This document shows positions 43,067 through 52,804 of a stretch of 64,000 nt of DNA, piece after piece (positions within the stretch are counted from its first letter, which is position 1; each line of letters starts with the position of its first letter). A program made the position numbers and the translations under genes. The notes beneath the pieces were generated by a model that saw only the letters and a list, made by a program, of their open reading frames with translations, had not been told where the DNA came from and did not search any database. The DNA is from Serratia sp. UGAL515B_01 (GTDB lineage Bacteria > Pseudomonadota > Gammaproteobacteria > Enterobacterales > Enterobacteriaceae): NCBI RefSeq assembly GCF_033095805.1, contig NZ_CP109901.1:1054001-1118000 (forward strand). Reading direction: 5' to 3'.

Positions 43067-44331
43067 ACGGGTTGTGCCTGTAACAGAGCCTGGGTAACAT
43101 CAAGCGCACTTCGAACGCCATCCTCGTGAAAACCATGGTACCAATAAGCGCCACAGAACCAGGTATTCTGTTGGCCATTGATCAGTGAACGCTGTTGCTG
43201 AGCTTGCGCACTGGCCTGATTGAATACCGGATGATGATAGGTGAACTGGCGCAGGATCTGCGTCGGATTAACTGGTTGCTGCGGGTTGAGGGTAACGCAG
43301 AAGGTATGTGGTGCCTGCAATCCCTGCAGAATGTTCATATTGTAGGTTACGCTGGCGCGCAGAGTCTCTGCGAGTCCATCATTGGTAGGTAACAGATAGT
43401 TCCAACTGGCCCAGGCGCGGCGTTGGCGTGGTAATAACTGCGTATCGGTATGCAGTACCACTTCGTTGGCCTGGTAAGGCAGTTGGCTCAAAATTTGCTG
43501 CTCCAGCGGACTTGCATCAGATAATAAATGCAAAGCCTGGTCGGCGTGACAGGCAAAGATGATTTGATCGAAACGCTGTTCACCCAAGGAACTGTGAACC
43601 ACGCTATGGTCTGTGTGGCGCTCAACGCGTAGGACAGGGGTATTCAGATGCAATGTAAATTTGCCTGCTAATACTGCCAGCATGCGGCGTATATATTCGC
43701 GAGAACCACCGGGCACGACAAACCATTGTGGACGGTTGGTGATATCAAGCAGGCCATGATGGTCAAAAAAGCGCAGGAATAACACCAAAGGAAACTGGCG
43801 CATATCCGCCATCGAAGAGGACCAGATCGCCGCGCCCATAGGCAGTAGATAGTGCTGGGCAAAATAGTTCGAAAAAGCGTTCTGGTGCAGGAAATCATTC
43901 AATGTTTCTGTGCCAATACTCCCTTCGCTGAGGCGCTTTTTACATTGGCGATTGAAGCGTAAAATTTCCAGCAAAAAACGATAGAAACGTGGGTTGAGCA
44001 AGTTTCGACGTTGAGCAAACAAAGTATTGAGCGTATGGCCGTTGTACTCTAATCCGCTGCTGGGATGGGTAACGGAGAAGCTCATTTCTGTTGGTTGGCC
44101 GCTGATACCCAGTTCATCCAGTAAGGCGATAAAGTTAGGGTAAGTCCGTTCGTTATAGACGATAAAACCGGTGTCGATCGCGTAGTGCTGTCCTTCCAGC
44201 GTCACATCGACGGTTGCAGTATGGCCACCGGGATAATCATTGGCTTCAAATAGTGTAACCTGATGTGTTGGCGCCAGTTTCCAGGCGCAAGTCAGGCCTG
44301 AGATCCCACTGCCAATAATGGCAATATTCAT
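43063..44331 (-). CDS. FAD-dependent oxidoreductase
   Basis: 422 aa. The N-terminal dinucleotide fold has [17 protein letters not shown] and the [16 protein letters not shown] region (about 28-45), typical of amine-oxidase/phytoene-desaturase-like flavoproteins. The C-terminal FAD contact is [18 protein letters not shown]. In related clusters such enzymes desaturate or oxidise methylated fatty acids; that role here is inferred from context. Confidence 0.87.
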   Translation of the reverse strand: MNIAIIGSGISGLTCAWKLAPTHQVTLFEANDYPGGHTATVDVTLEGQHYAIDTGFIVYNERTYPNFIALLDELGISGQPTEMSFSVTHPSSGLEYNGHTLNTLFAQRRNLLNPRFYRFLLEILRFNRQCKKRLSEGSIGTETLNDFLHQNAFSNYFAQHYLLPMGAAIWSSSMADMRQFPLVLFLRFFDHHGLLDITNRPQWFVVPGGSREYIRRMLAVLAGKFTLHLNTPVLRVERHTDHSVVHSSLGEQRFDQIIFACHADQALHLLSDASPLEQQILSQLPYQANEVVLHTDTQLLPRQRRAWASWNYLLPTNDGLAETLRASVTYNMNILQGLQAPHTFCVTLNPQQPVNPTQILRQFTYHHPVFNQASAQAQQQRSLINGQQNTWFCGAYWYHGFHEDGVRSALDVTQALLQAQPV

Positions 44332-44335
44332 TGTT

Positions 44336-45052
44336 TTACCTCACCATACGTTTTGCCAACCAGCGTTGTAGCGCTTGTGGCAATATTGCTGTCATCCGTA
44401 ACAAAGCCGCGAACACCGGTGGAAAAGCGATCTCGGCACGGCCTTTAGCCAGGCCTTGGCGGATATAAGTTGATGCTTGTTCAGTGGTGATGATCATCGG
44501 CATAGCGAAGTCGTTACGGTCCGTCAGCGGAGTAGCAACGAAGCCGGGTAATACCAGGGAAATGCCGATCTCACGCTTTGCCAAATCCACCGCTAGACTG
44601 CGAGCAAAATAGGCCAAAGCGGCTTTTGAGGCTCCGTAGGCTTCAGCCCGTGGTAGGGGAACCAGGCTGGCGGTTGAACCAACCAATGCAACTCGTGCCC
44701 CGGCCTTCAGTTGTGGTAACAGGGCATCAAGGCAATTAATAGGCCCTATAAAATTGGTACTCAACACGCGTGCGACTAATTCTGCATCTACGACGCCATC
44801 GTTAAGATATTCACAGGTTCCCGCGCAGAGGATCACCAGTTCCGCCGTGTAGGGTGCTAACGCTGCCCGTGTGGTGGCTAGATCGGTAACATCGAAGCTG
44901 AGGGGGGTGATTGCTGAGTTTTGATCGCGCAGGGCGGCCAGTCGAGTTTCATTGCGGCCGCAGGCAATAACCTGCCAACCTTGTGCGGCATAATCTAAGG
45001 CCAACTGCTGCCCAATGCCTGAGCTGGCGCCGGTGATCAGTACACGCTGCAT
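44336..45052 (-). CDS. Short-chain dehydrogenase/reductase (SDR)
   Basis: 238 aa. Cofactor motif TGASSGIGQQLAL (about 7-19), the NAG-equivalent CAGTCEY, and the catalytic Ser-Tyr-Lys with VGSTASLVPLPRAEAYGASKAAL (YxxxK). Classical SDR fold, NADP(H) or NAD(H) dependent. It overlaps the upstream gene by 1 bp (TAATG). Confidence 0.88.
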   Translation of the reverse strand: MQRVLITGASSGIGQQLALDYAAQGWQVIACGRNETRLAALRDQNSAITPLSFDVTDLATTRAALAPYTAELVILCAGTCEYLNDGVVDAELVARVLSTNFIGPINCLDALLPQLKAGARVALVGSTASLVPLPRAEAYGASKAALAYFARSLAVDLAKREIGISLVLPGFVATPLTDRNDFAMPMIITTEQASTYIRQGLAKGRAEIAFPPVFAALLRMTAILPQALQRWLAKRMVR

Positions 45053-45483
45053 TATCGCATCCTCCGCTTTATGCCCAAGATTATTTGTTGAAGTAACGGG
45101 ATGTGCTCGTAAAGCATGGCACCAAGGTCGTAATAGTCGCGTTGATAGATAATCCTCTGGTCGGCAAAACGTAACCGGCTGATACCTTCAAGCATGAGTT
45201 CACGTCCTCGTTGCAGGCGCGGGTGGGCATACTTCATTTGCCAACAAACCACCGCCTGATTTGCATCATATTGACAATCGGTTATGAAAAAATGGCAGTA
45301 ATCGACGTTGGTGAGTAACTGGCGAAAATAACCATCTAGGGCTTTTAAGCCTCGATGTTCTCCTACTGGGTCAATAAACTGAACTTGGCAGTGATAAACC
45401 TCATGCAATGAATCCAGTATGGCGTTATCAAGAGAGTTATAAAGCTGTGAAAAACGCGCCATCAACGTTTCAGACGTTTCCAT
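45052..45483 (-). CDS. NTF2/SnoaL-like family protein
   Basis: 143 aa from METSET at 45483. A cone-shaped NTF2 fold is suggested by the N-terminal helices (FSQLYNSLDNAILDSLHEVYH), FIDPVGEHRGLKALDGYFRQLL, and the beta-sheet WQMKYAHPRLQRGRELMLEGISRLRF. Such proteins act as enzymes or binding partners; this one is a constant member of the cluster. The start lies within the end of the MerR gene; an in-frame start 15 bp earlier is also possible. Confidence 0.75.
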   Translation of the reverse strand: METSETLMARFSQLYNSLDNAILDSLHEVYHCQVQFIDPVGEHRGLKALDGYFRQLLTNVDYCHFFITDCQYDANQAVVCWQMKYAHPRLQRGRELMLEGISRLRFADQRIIYQRDYYDLGAMLYEHIPLLQQIILGIKRRMR

Positions 45484-46249
45484 CAATGTGCCCCCCATTT
45501 TCTACCAATAAAGCAGTACTGCCAATCAGGGTGATATCCATGCCAGCCAGACGCCATGCTGCCAGTTGTTTGCGTCGGTAAGTATTAAGCGGTCCTTCGG
45601 TAGCAATAAAGTAACGATCGGCCTTGAACAGGTTCAGCGGTGGATGCTCAAGCGGTTGTGGCAGAATATCGAGGTGCAGTCCTGCTTTTGCCGTTACGAT
45701 GGCAGCCATCCAAAGTTCAATGGGCTCGGTTTTCCCCCACCCCATGAGTAGCGCGGTCTTTCCGGTTTTTTTACGTGCGCTGTTCATGCAAAATGTGGCG
45801 TATTCGATGATGATGCCGTCCAGCAGAGTGCGCAGCGCCAAAAGCATTTCATGCGGACCCGATAGCTGCATACGTAACGGACGCAAAATATGGTTGATAA
45901 ATATCTGTGGCGGATATTCACGGCCTTTTTCAAACAGACGACTGCGTAATTTAGCCGGCGCTGGGATGTGTAGCAGAGCCAGCAACTGCTGTTGCAGTGT
46001 TGCCCAGTTGACGTCGTGCTCAACTGACGGAGTATCATCCAGCAAGGGTTTGATCTGGCTAACGGGTACACCGCGCTCTATCCAATGAAGAATGGTATTA
46101 ATACGGGCGACATCCTGTTCATTGAACTGGCGGTGTCCGCCCTCACTGCGTTGTGGTTTCAGCAAGCCATAACGGCGTTGCCATGCGCGTAATGTGGCGG
46201 GACTAATTGTACAAAGCTCTGCAACTTCACCAATAGTGTATAACGACAT
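45470..46249 (-). CDS. MerR-family transcriptional regulator
   Basis: 259 aa. N-terminal MerR winged HTH: YTIGEVAELCTISPATLRAWQRRYGLLKPQRSEGGHRQF, with the next helices INTILHWIERGVPVSQIKPLLDD. The ~170-residue C-terminal domain resembles the MlrA/LitR/CarH group (B12-binding-like or degenerate). No clear cobalamin motif (DxHxxG) is visible, so light or B12 sensing is not supported. First gene of the cluster; it probably controls it. Confidence 0.85.
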   Translation of the reverse strand: MSLYTIGEVAELCTISPATLRAWQRRYGLLKPQRSEGGHRQFNEQDVARINTILHWIERGVPVSQIKPLLDDTPSVEHDVNWATLQQQLLALLHIPAPAKLRSRLFEKGREYPPQIFINHILRPLRMQLSGPHEMLLALRTLLDGIIIEYATFCMNSARKKTGKTALLMGWGKTEPIELWMAAIVTAKAGLHLDILPQPLEHPPLNLFKADRYFIATEGPLNTYRRKQLAAWRLAGMDITLIGSTALLVENGGHIDGNV

Positions 46250-46346
46250 TCCTCAAATCCTGCCTGGACCACCTAGTGAGTTAACCTTAGTCGGTGAATA
46301 GTAAGTTGTACAAGAATTTTTTCTTGTACAACTTTAGAAAAAGGAG

Positions 46347-47000
46347 TTACGCCATTAAAATACGGAATGTACAGCGGCGGGAACCCGCTAAAGCATGTTC
46401 AAGACGCTCTACCCGCGCTTGTAACACTTCAGTAAATACGCGCAGTTCAGAGCGGCAAAATCCTTGGCAGACGGTCGCAGCGGAACAGATTGGGCAGTGG
46501 TTCTCTACCAGGAGAAATTCGCCATTTTTCAGCTCACTCCATTCTGCCATATACCCTTCACTGCAACGAATGGCCGCCAGACGAGAGACGCGCTCACGCA
46601 GATCGGCTGCACCTATCATCGCTTGCTTATAGTTGATGAGAGTTTCTTGTTCGCGGCAGTCAATCAGCACATCTATCGCTTGCTCACCCAGCTTGTCGCG
46701 TACCGTACGTAGCAGCTGCGTTGTTAATTCGGCATGTGCATCTGGAAAGTGAGCGTGACCGGCAGGGGTCAATTGCCAAAGTTGTACCGGGCGACCCACA
46801 CCACGCGTCTCGGCTTTGGCTTCCACTAAGCCTTCCTTTGCCAGTTTAACGAATTGCTGACGGGCCGCCTCCCCTGTGGTGCCAAGGATTTTTCCGGCTT
46901 CAGAGGCTTGCTGAGGACCGTGGGTTTTTAATAGCGTCAGCAGCCGTTCACTCACCGAGCGTGCTGCGTACTCTCCATTTTCCACGTTAATTTTTGACAT
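46347..47000 (-). CDS. SufR-like HTH regulator with C-terminal cysteine cluster
   Basis: 217 aa. N-terminal winged helix (SERLLTLLKTHGPQQASEAGKILGTTGEAARQQFVKLAKEGLVEA) with the wing TRGVGRPVQLWQLT. The C-terminal NHCPICSAATVCQGFCRSELRVF resembles the Fe-S cluster binding cysteines of SufR-type regulators. Probable redox or iron-sulfur-responsive repressor. Divergent in orientation from azlCD, with about 450 bp between. Confidence 0.82.
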   Translation of the reverse strand: MSKINVENGEYAARSVSERLLTLLKTHGPQQASEAGKILGTTGEAARQQFVKLAKEGLVEAKAETRGVGRPVQLWQLTPAGHAHFPDAHAELTTQLLRTVRDKLGEQAIDVLIDCREQETLINYKQAMIGAADLRERVSRLAAIRCSEGYMAEWSELKNGEFLLVENHCPICSAATVCQGFCRSELRVFTEVLQARVERLEHALAGSRRCTFRILMA

Positions 47001-47453
47001 ATTGCACTACCTCAGCCTTATTTTATTCCAAGATATCACTTGTGAAAATTAACGTAATATAACACTCAACTCAATATCATTTCTCTGAATACAAGACGAT
47101 AAACATCACTGGCGATGATAGCTGAGAGTGAATCAAGCGTAGCCTACAGGTTATTCTTGGTGCTTGCCGTTTCCCCTTGCTGAACAGTAGGGCGATAGCG
47201 GCCAGAGAGTTGGGATAATCGAGTATTAACGCAGTGCTAGGCTGTTGTGGCCCTGATAATAAGAGGGTGAGGGTGCCATTGCCTAACGCTTCAATGGATT
47301 TAAACAATATGCTATTAATGATTATTCCACACATTGATAATTTCTTTGGCGTGAACATCATCGTATAGACATTCTGCGCAAGGCATAGAATCAGTTTATA
47401 GATCAAGGGAGTGAACTTTTTTGACTTACCAATCAACACTTGAGGAAGCGTCA
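47001..47453. other. gene-free interval between the SufR-like gene and azlC
   Basis: About 450 bp without a convincing gene; reading frames in it are short or antisense. It should hold both divergent promoters. Confidence 0.4.
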
Positions 47454-48131
47454 ATGCTGCGCTTGCGCCCAGCCTTGCAAGGTGCGATGGCGATCTTGCC
47501 ACTGTGCCTGGCAGTATTACCTTGGGGCATTCTAGCGGGGTCAATGGCAATTGATAGTGGCCTGACGGCGGCTGAAGGTTTGGGGATGTCGGCGATTGTT
47601 TTTGCTGGTGCGTCACAATTGGTCGCCATGGGCATGATCAAGTCGGGTGCAGGCTTACTGGCAATTCTGGTATCGACTTTTTTTGTTACTGCTCAACACT
47701 TCCTTTACGGCTTGCGCTTGCGGGAATGTATTGCGCCGCTACCTTTGAGGTGGCGTATTTTGCTGGCATTTCTGCTGACTGACGAACTGTTTGCTCTGAC
47801 GGGAGATCACAGCCCAGCGCGTTTCAACCGCTGGTATGCGTTAGGCGCTGGGCTGGCATTTTATCTGTGCTGGTTCCTGGCTACCTTGCTTGGCATATTG
47901 GCTGCCAGCAGCGTCAGCGATCTCGATAGTTATGGGCTCGATTTTTCCATTGCAGCCACCTTTATTGCGATCGTAGTGCCTCTGGTTCGTAATCTGCCCG
48001 TTCTGGCCTGCGTGTTGACTGCACTGGTACTGTCTATTGGCCTACATCATTATCAGGTACCTGGCGCGTTGATTGTCACTACAATGGTGGCGATGCTGGT
48101 TGGATTGCTCTGCAGTAGGAGAAAAGAATGA
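47454..48131 (+). CDS. AzlC-family branched-chain amino acid exporter large subunit
   Basis: 225 aa with about eight transmembrane segments. LPLCLAVLPWGILAGSMA, IVFAGASQLVAMGMI and AQHFLYGLRLRE match AzlC/YgaZ. The ATG at 47454 has GAGGAAG six bases upstream; a TTG at 47421 with AGGGAG is an alternative and would add 11 residues. It overlaps azlD by 4 bp; the two proteins form an amino acid (valine/isoleucine-type) exporter in related systems. Confidence 0.88.
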   Translation: MLRLRPALQGAMAILPLCLAVLPWGILAGSMAIDSGLTAAEGLGMSAIVFAGASQLVAMGMIKSGAGLLAILVSTFFVTAQHFLYGLRLRECIAPLPLRWRILLAFLLTDELFALTGDHSPARFNRWYALGAGLAFYLCWFLATLLGILAASSVSDLDSYGLDFSIAATFIAIVVPLVRNLPVLACVLTALVLSIGLHHYQVPGALIVTTMVAMLVGLLCSRRKE

Positions 48132-48439
48132 TCTGGTTGACCATTGTGCTAATGGGAGCGATCGTCTTTTTCAACCGCTACTGTTTTCTGGCACCCAAGC
48201 TGCCAGTGCGTTTGTCACCACGGATTAGAACTCTGCTGAGTTTCTCAGTGCCGGCGGTATTGACCGCTATCTGTGGGCCAATTATTGCATTTAGTGCCGA
48301 TGAGTGGCGCCCTGTTGCCGAAAACCCTTACCTATTTGGAGCGCTATTTGCCATCGTCCTGGCTTTTTTCCTGCGCAATATGCTGGCGGTCGTCGTGCTA
48401 AGCATGTTGATGTTTATCCTGATGCGCGTCGTATTGTAA
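48128..48439 (+). CDS. AzlD-family branched-chain amino acid exporter small subunit
   Basis: 103 aa with three to four hydrophobic segments. FNRYCFLAPKLPVRLSPRIRTLLSFSVPAVLTAI matches the AzlD/YgaH family. Overlaps azlC (ATGA). Confidence 0.87.
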   Translation: MIWLTIVLMGAIVFFNRYCFLAPKLPVRLSPRIRTLLSFSVPAVLTAICGPIIAFSADEWRPVAENPYLFGALFAIVLAFFLRNMLAVVVLSMLMFILMRVVL

Positions 48440-48475
48440 TACAGGCCTAATCTGTCTGGGTAGAAATGAGAGTGA

Positions 48476-48505
48476 AAAAGCTGGGCTTGGCAGCCCAGCA
48501 AAAAG
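48476..48505. terminator. Bidirectional terminator between azlD and the porin gene
   Basis: Perfect 8 bp stem GCTGGGCT with AGCCCAGC around TGGC, flanked by A-runs on the left and AAAAA on the right, so it can terminate from both sides. Confidence 0.85.
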
Positions 48506-48560
48506 GCTAAGGAATAGCCGAAGCTATAATATATTGTAGTGGTATGTGTCACATCTTAAA

Positions 48561-49658
48561 TCAGAACTGATAGGTCAAGGCGACGGCAACAACGTTATCG
48601 TTATTTAGACCTAGTTTGTTGTCGTCGCCCAGACGATTGATCTTATAATCGACATAGGCTGACATATTCTTGTTGAATAAGTAATAAGCACCGATATCAA
48701 AGTATTTAACCAGGTCTGCATCACCAACGTTTTCAATATCTTTGGCTTTAGACTGAACGTAAGCTAATGAAGGTGTTAGGCCAAAATCGAACAGATATTG
48801 AGCAACTACTTCCACGTTTTGGGTTTTATTAGCGAAACCGCTTACGGAAGTAGGGACATTATTAATAGCGGCTTTACCTGAAATTGCTGTCAGGTTGCGA
48901 GTTTCTGCAAACGTGGTGGCAAGATAGACATTGTTGGCATCGTATTTGATACCCGTTGCCCATACTTCAGCTTTGTCACCTTGGCCAAAAGTACTTTCTT
49001 TCTGTGCTTTGGTGCGGTTAGAAGACGCATAAGCTGCCGTAACACTGACTCCATCGATGAGTTGGTAGCTGGAAGACAGACCAAAACCATCACCGTTGGC
49101 TCTGCTGACTGAGCGGCCCTCGTATTCATTTTTACCCTGGTACTGTAAGGCGAACTTCAGGCCATCAACCATACCGAAGAAATCGTTGTTACGGTAGGTC
49201 GCTACACCGGTCGCACGGCCTGTCATGAAATTGTCGGTTTTGATGAAGGTGTCATCACCAAATTCTGGCAACATATCTGTCCATGCACCGACATCATAAA
49301 TGATACCGTAGTTGCGTCCGTAATCGAATGAACCTAAATCTTTCATTTTTAAACCAGCAAAACCAAGACGGGTTCTGGTGTCTCTAGTGCCGTCCGATTC
49401 TGTATGGTTTGCGGCGATTTGATATTCCCACTGGCCATAGCCAGTGAGTGTATCACTGATCTGGGTTGCCCCTTTGAAACCGATACGTGCATAAGTTTTA
49501 TCGCCATCGTTACCATCATTATCAGAAAAATAATGTAGTGCTTTTAAGCGACCATAAAAATCAAGCTTATTACCGTCTTTATTGTAGATTTCTGCTGCCT
49601 GCCCAGCCTGGGTCATTAAAAGCGCCGGAATAATAACGGCAAGAAGATTACGTTTCAT
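48561..49658 (-). CDS. OmpC/OmpF-type general porin
   Basis: 365 aa. Signal peptide [21 protein letters not shown], then [20 protein letters not shown]. The loop-3 eyelet region [25 protein letters not shown] and the C-terminal strand ending in VAVALTYQF with terminal Phe are diagnostic of 16-stranded trimeric porins. The ATG at 49658 is used because it gives the canonical signal peptide. It permits diffusion of small hydrophilic solutes across the outer membrane. Confidence 0.93.
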   Translation of the reverse strand: MKRNLLAVIIPALLMTQAGQAAEIYNKDGNKLDFYGRLKALHYFSDNDGNDGDKTYARIGFKGATQISDTLTGYGQWEYQIAANHTESDGTRDTRTRLGFAGLKMKDLGSFDYGRNYGIIYDVGAWTDMLPEFGDDTFIKTDNFMTGRATGVATYRNNDFFGMVDGLKFALQYQGKNEYEGRSVSRANGDGFGLSSSYQLIDGVSVTAAYASSNRTKAQKESTFGQGDKAEVWATGIKYDANNVYLATTFAETRNLTAISGKAAINNVPTSVSGFANKTQNVEVVAQYLFDFGLTPSLAYVQSKAKDIENVGDADLVKYFDIGAYYLFNKNMSAYVDYKINRLGDDNKLGLNNDNVVAVALTYQF

Positions 49659-50067
49659 GATTTTCCCTGTTTTATACGATTGAAAGACACTGATCATCAT
49701 TAGTATGGCTGCGTTATTCGGCCTGTCGGTGAACCCGCCCACTGGGTAAGTAGCTTTACGACATTCAAATCGGTTCCCGACCGATTTGCCGTTTCAGCAG
49801 CTCAATTGCCGCCTACCTGCAACCCAAGTTCACTAAGGTATAGCAACGCGATTTTTTTACCTTAGTTGCGTGATGCATTTATGACGGAATATTGGTTTTT
49901 GTAGCAAATGATGAAAATTCTCGCGAAAAGAGGGGGGAAGACAGCTGTAAGAACACAAATGCAGTGCGGGAGTGGTCGCATGATAGATAAGTCAAGGGTA
50001 ACTCAAGCTGACGTCGTTGGCAGTCTGTGGGACAATAGCGCCATCATTTCGTTTAGATAAGAGTTGA
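49659..50067. repeat. interval upstream of the porin with dispersed repeat copy 2
   Basis: About 410 bp containing promoters of the porin (minus) and dinG (plus). At 49757-49850 lies a copy of the ~130 bp repeat, sharing CATTCAAATCGGTTCCCG with the copy at 11280. Confidence 0.5.
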
Positions 50068-52269
50068 ATGGCGCTCTCCTCCGCAGTTAAAGATCAAATT
50101 GGCCAGTGGTACAAAGCCCTGCAACAGCAAATACCGGATTTTATTTCCCGAGCTCCCCAGCGGCAGATGATTGCTGAGGTAGCTAAAACGCTCGCCGGAG
50201 ATTACCCGCGTCATTTGGCAATCGAGGCACCCACTGGCGTGGGCAAAACCCTCTCCTATCTTATCCCTGGGATTGCTGTGGGGCGAGCAGAGAGCAAACC
50301 ACTGGTTGTCAGTACCGCCAACGTAGCACTCCAAGATCAGATCTACAGTAAAGATTTACCGTTGCTGCAAAAGATTACCCCCGACCTGAAATTCACTGGT
50401 GCGTTTGGCCGTGGGCGTTATGTTTGCCCGCGTAATCTGGCGGCAATGAGTACCGATGTGGCTGAGCAGGGCGACTTGATGCTGTATCTGGATGAAGAAG
50501 AGCTTGCTCCTTCTAGCGGTGAGGAGCAGGCGTTATGCCAAAAACTTTCGAAAGCGCTCAGTCGTTACGAATGGGATGGCTTACGCGATCACTATCAGCA
50601 ATCGATCGACGATCCTCTCTGGGCCAAGCTGAGTACCGACAAGGCTAACTGCCTGGGGCGAAATTGCTATTATATTCGTGAATGTCCGTTTTATATCGCA
50701 CGTAAAGAAATTGAAACTGCTGACGTGGTGGTGGCTAATCATGCGTTAGTGATGGCGGCGTTAGAGAGCGAATCGGTTTTGCCAAACCCGAAAGACCTGT
50801 TGCTGGTTCTGGATGAGGGCCACCATCTACCGGAAGTGGCGCGGGACGCGTTGGAAATTGACGGTGAGATCACCGCGTTGTGGACCAGCCTGCAGCTCGA
50901 TATGATCGCGCGTCAGGTGGAGCACTGCATGACCCAGTATCGGCCAAAGAGCCCGCCGGGCCTGGCGAACAGCGAACGGTTGAAAAACCACTGTGAAGAA
51001 TTACGTGAACTGAGCCAGGCTTTTGAGCAGCAGGCCAGTGCCTACCTGCCGCCGGATAGCAGCAATGCTGAATATCGCTTCGAAATGGGTGAACTGCCAA
51101 CGGAAATGGTAGAGGTTTGCGCGCGCCTGTTCAAACTGACGGATGCCTTGCGCGGCCTGGCCGAATTCATCCTTAACGATCTCACTGAACAAACCGGCAA
51201 ACACGATATTGTGCGGCTGCACCGCAGCATTATTCAGATGAACCGCACACAGGGATATTTGGAGGCAATGAGCAAGTTATGGCGGTTGGCGGCGATGGAT
51301 AAATCATCCAATGCGCCGATCTCCAAGTGGGTAGCGCGTGAATTGCGCGATAATGTTACTCACCTGTATTTGCACTGTGTAGGCATCCGCGTTAGCGATC
51401 AGCTGGAAAAAATGCTGTGGAAAAAAGTGCCGCACGTGGTGATCACTTCTGCCACACTGCGTTCGCTGAACAGTTTTTCGCGTTTGCAGGAAATGAGTGG
51501 TCTGAGTGAAAAGGCAGGCGATCGTTTTGAAACGCTGACCTCGCCGTTTAATCATGTTGAGCAAGGGAAAATCGTTATTCCTAACATGTGTTTTGAGCCA
51601 GCGATAACCAATGAGGCTGAGCATCTGGAGGAAATGGCACGTTTTTTCCGTGGCGAACACGCTAGTGGTAAGCATAAAGGGATGTTGATCCTATTCAGTA
51701 GCCACCGCGCGATGCAGACTTTTCTCAGCTATGTGACCGATCTACGCCTGATGCTTTTGGTGCAGGGCGATCAGCCACGTTATCGCTTGGTGGAGGAGCA
51801 CCGTAAACGTGTGGCGAAAGGAACAGCCAGCGTTTTGGTAGGGTTACAGTCGTTTGCTGAAGGGCTGGATCTGAAAGGAGAACTATTGACTCAGGTACAT
51901 ATTCACAAAATCGCTTTCCCGCCCATTGATAGCCCGGTGATCCTCACTGAAGGCGAATGGCTGAAGTCGCTTAAACGCCACCCGTTTGAAGTGCAGAGCC
52001 TACCGAGTGCTTCGTTTAATCTGATCCAACAGGTTGGCCGTCTGATCCGCAGTAACGAGTGCCACGGTGAGATTGTGATTTACGATAGGCGCTTGTTGAC
52101 TAAAAGCTATGGCTCACGGCTGTTGGCCGCATTGCCGGTATTCCCAATCGAACGTAGGAGTGTTCCTGAAGCGGATAAAGCCCATAAAGCAGCGTTAAAA
52201 TCTGCTGCTGCGGCCACCAAGAAAGAGAAAAAAGGCAAAAATCCTTTTGCTCGCCACCGCGTCCGTTAG
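50068..52269 (+). CDS. dinG: ATP-dependent DNA helicase DinG
   Basis: 733 aa, close to the E. coli length (716). Walker A EAPTGVGKTLSY (about 52-63). The iron-sulfur cysteines are at YVCPRN and NCLGRNCYYIRECPF. Motif II is DEGHH, and motif VI is QQVGRLIRS near 655. It is a 5'-3' XPD-like helicase that unwinds D-loops and R-loops. As in E. coli, ybiB follows nearby, here with two inserted segments (fimbrial remnant, paiB-like gene). Confidence 0.95.
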   Translation: MALSSAVKDQIGQWYKALQQQIPDFISRAPQRQMIAEVAKTLAGDYPRHLAIEAPTGVGKTLSYLIPGIAVGRAESKPLVVSTANVALQDQIYSKDLPLLQKITPDLKFTGAFGRGRYVCPRNLAAMSTDVAEQGDLMLYLDEEELAPSSGEEQALCQKLSKALSRYEWDGLRDHYQQSIDDPLWAKLSTDKANCLGRNCYYIRECPFYIARKEIETADVVVANHALVMAALESESVLPNPKDLLLVLDEGHHLPEVARDALEIDGEITALWTSLQLDMIARQVEHCMTQYRPKSPPGLANSERLKNHCEELRELSQAFEQQASAYLPPDSSNAEYRFEMGELPTEMVEVCARLFKLTDALRGLAEFILNDLTEQTGKHDIVRLHRSIIQMNRTQGYLEAMSKLWRLAAMDKSSNAPISKWVARELRDNVTHLYLHCVGIRVSDQLEKMLWKKVPHVVITSATLRSLNSFSRLQEMSGLSEKAGDRFETLTSPFNHVEQGKIVIPNMCFEPAITNEAEHLEEMARFFRGEHASGKHKGMLILFSSHRAMQTFLSYVTDLRLMLLVQGDQPRYRLVEEHRKRVAKGTASVLVGLQSFAEGLDLKGELLTQVHIHKIAFPPIDSPVILTEGEWLKSLKRHPFEVQSLPSASFNLIQQVGRLIRSNECHGEIVIYDRRLLTKSYGSRLLAALPVFPIERRSVPEADKAHKAALKSAAAATKKEKKGKNPFARHRVR

Positions 52270-52291
52270 CCATAGTGGGCTGGTAAATGTT

Positions 52292-52639
52292 TTAGCGATA
52301 ATTGACTTGGAAGCTCACCGTTGCATCGAATTCCCCTTCGACTATTTTCCGCTCTTTTATTGCGGAGGAGCGCCCTTGAAGATAAGCACTGAATTCCAGT
52401 TTATTGTTTCCTTTAACCAGAACGGTGGCGGCGGTAGGCTGGTTTAAATTCACTTCTTTCCCTGAGCCATCGAATAGCGCAATAGCGACACCTTTGGTGT
52501 CATTACTCACCACCAGTTTACCGACTAATTCTTTGTCTTCTTCACCCAAAAAGGTCTCATTTGCCGTTTTGAATAGATCTGGCTTACCGTTTTTTAGGGT
52601 AATGAAAAACGGAACGGCGGTGTTATGCCCATATAGGAA
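52292..52639 (-). pseudogene. Fimbrial subunit, C-terminal remnant
   Basis: The frame encodes FITLKNGKPDLFKTAN, then TKGVAIALFDGSGKEVNLNQ and FSAYLQGRSS ... EGEFDATVSFQVNYR, the typical end of a chaperone-usher pilin (alternating hydrophobic final strand). The signal peptide and N-terminal half are absent: upstream is a dispersed repeat, and no other fimbrial gene is present. Decayed remnant. Confidence 0.7.
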
Positions 52640-52659
52640 TAACGTTTTGGTATTTACCG

Positions 52660-52775
52660 TAGCATGTAGGCGGCAAGTCTGAAAGTCGGCAGGAGCATAG
52701 CTCACTATGTGACGGGTGCGAATGGACGAAGCCAACCCCCCATACAACTTGAAGAATGAAGGGTATATATTGTAT
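52660..52775. repeat. Dispersed ~130 bp repeat, copy 3
   Basis: Inverted relative to copy 4: GCGGCAAGTCTGA, then AGCATAGCTCACTATGTGAC and ACAACTTGAAGAATGAAGGG. It borders the truncated pilin gene. Confidence 0.5.
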
Positions 52776-52804
52776 TCCCCTCTATGATAAGGATATTGAC
52801 CGCT

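Noticed and set aside
50008..50023. CTG-N10-CAG upstream of dinG as a possible LexA box
   Set aside because: The central ten bases are GC-rich and do not fit the AT-rich LexA consensus, unlike the clear box at 34774.
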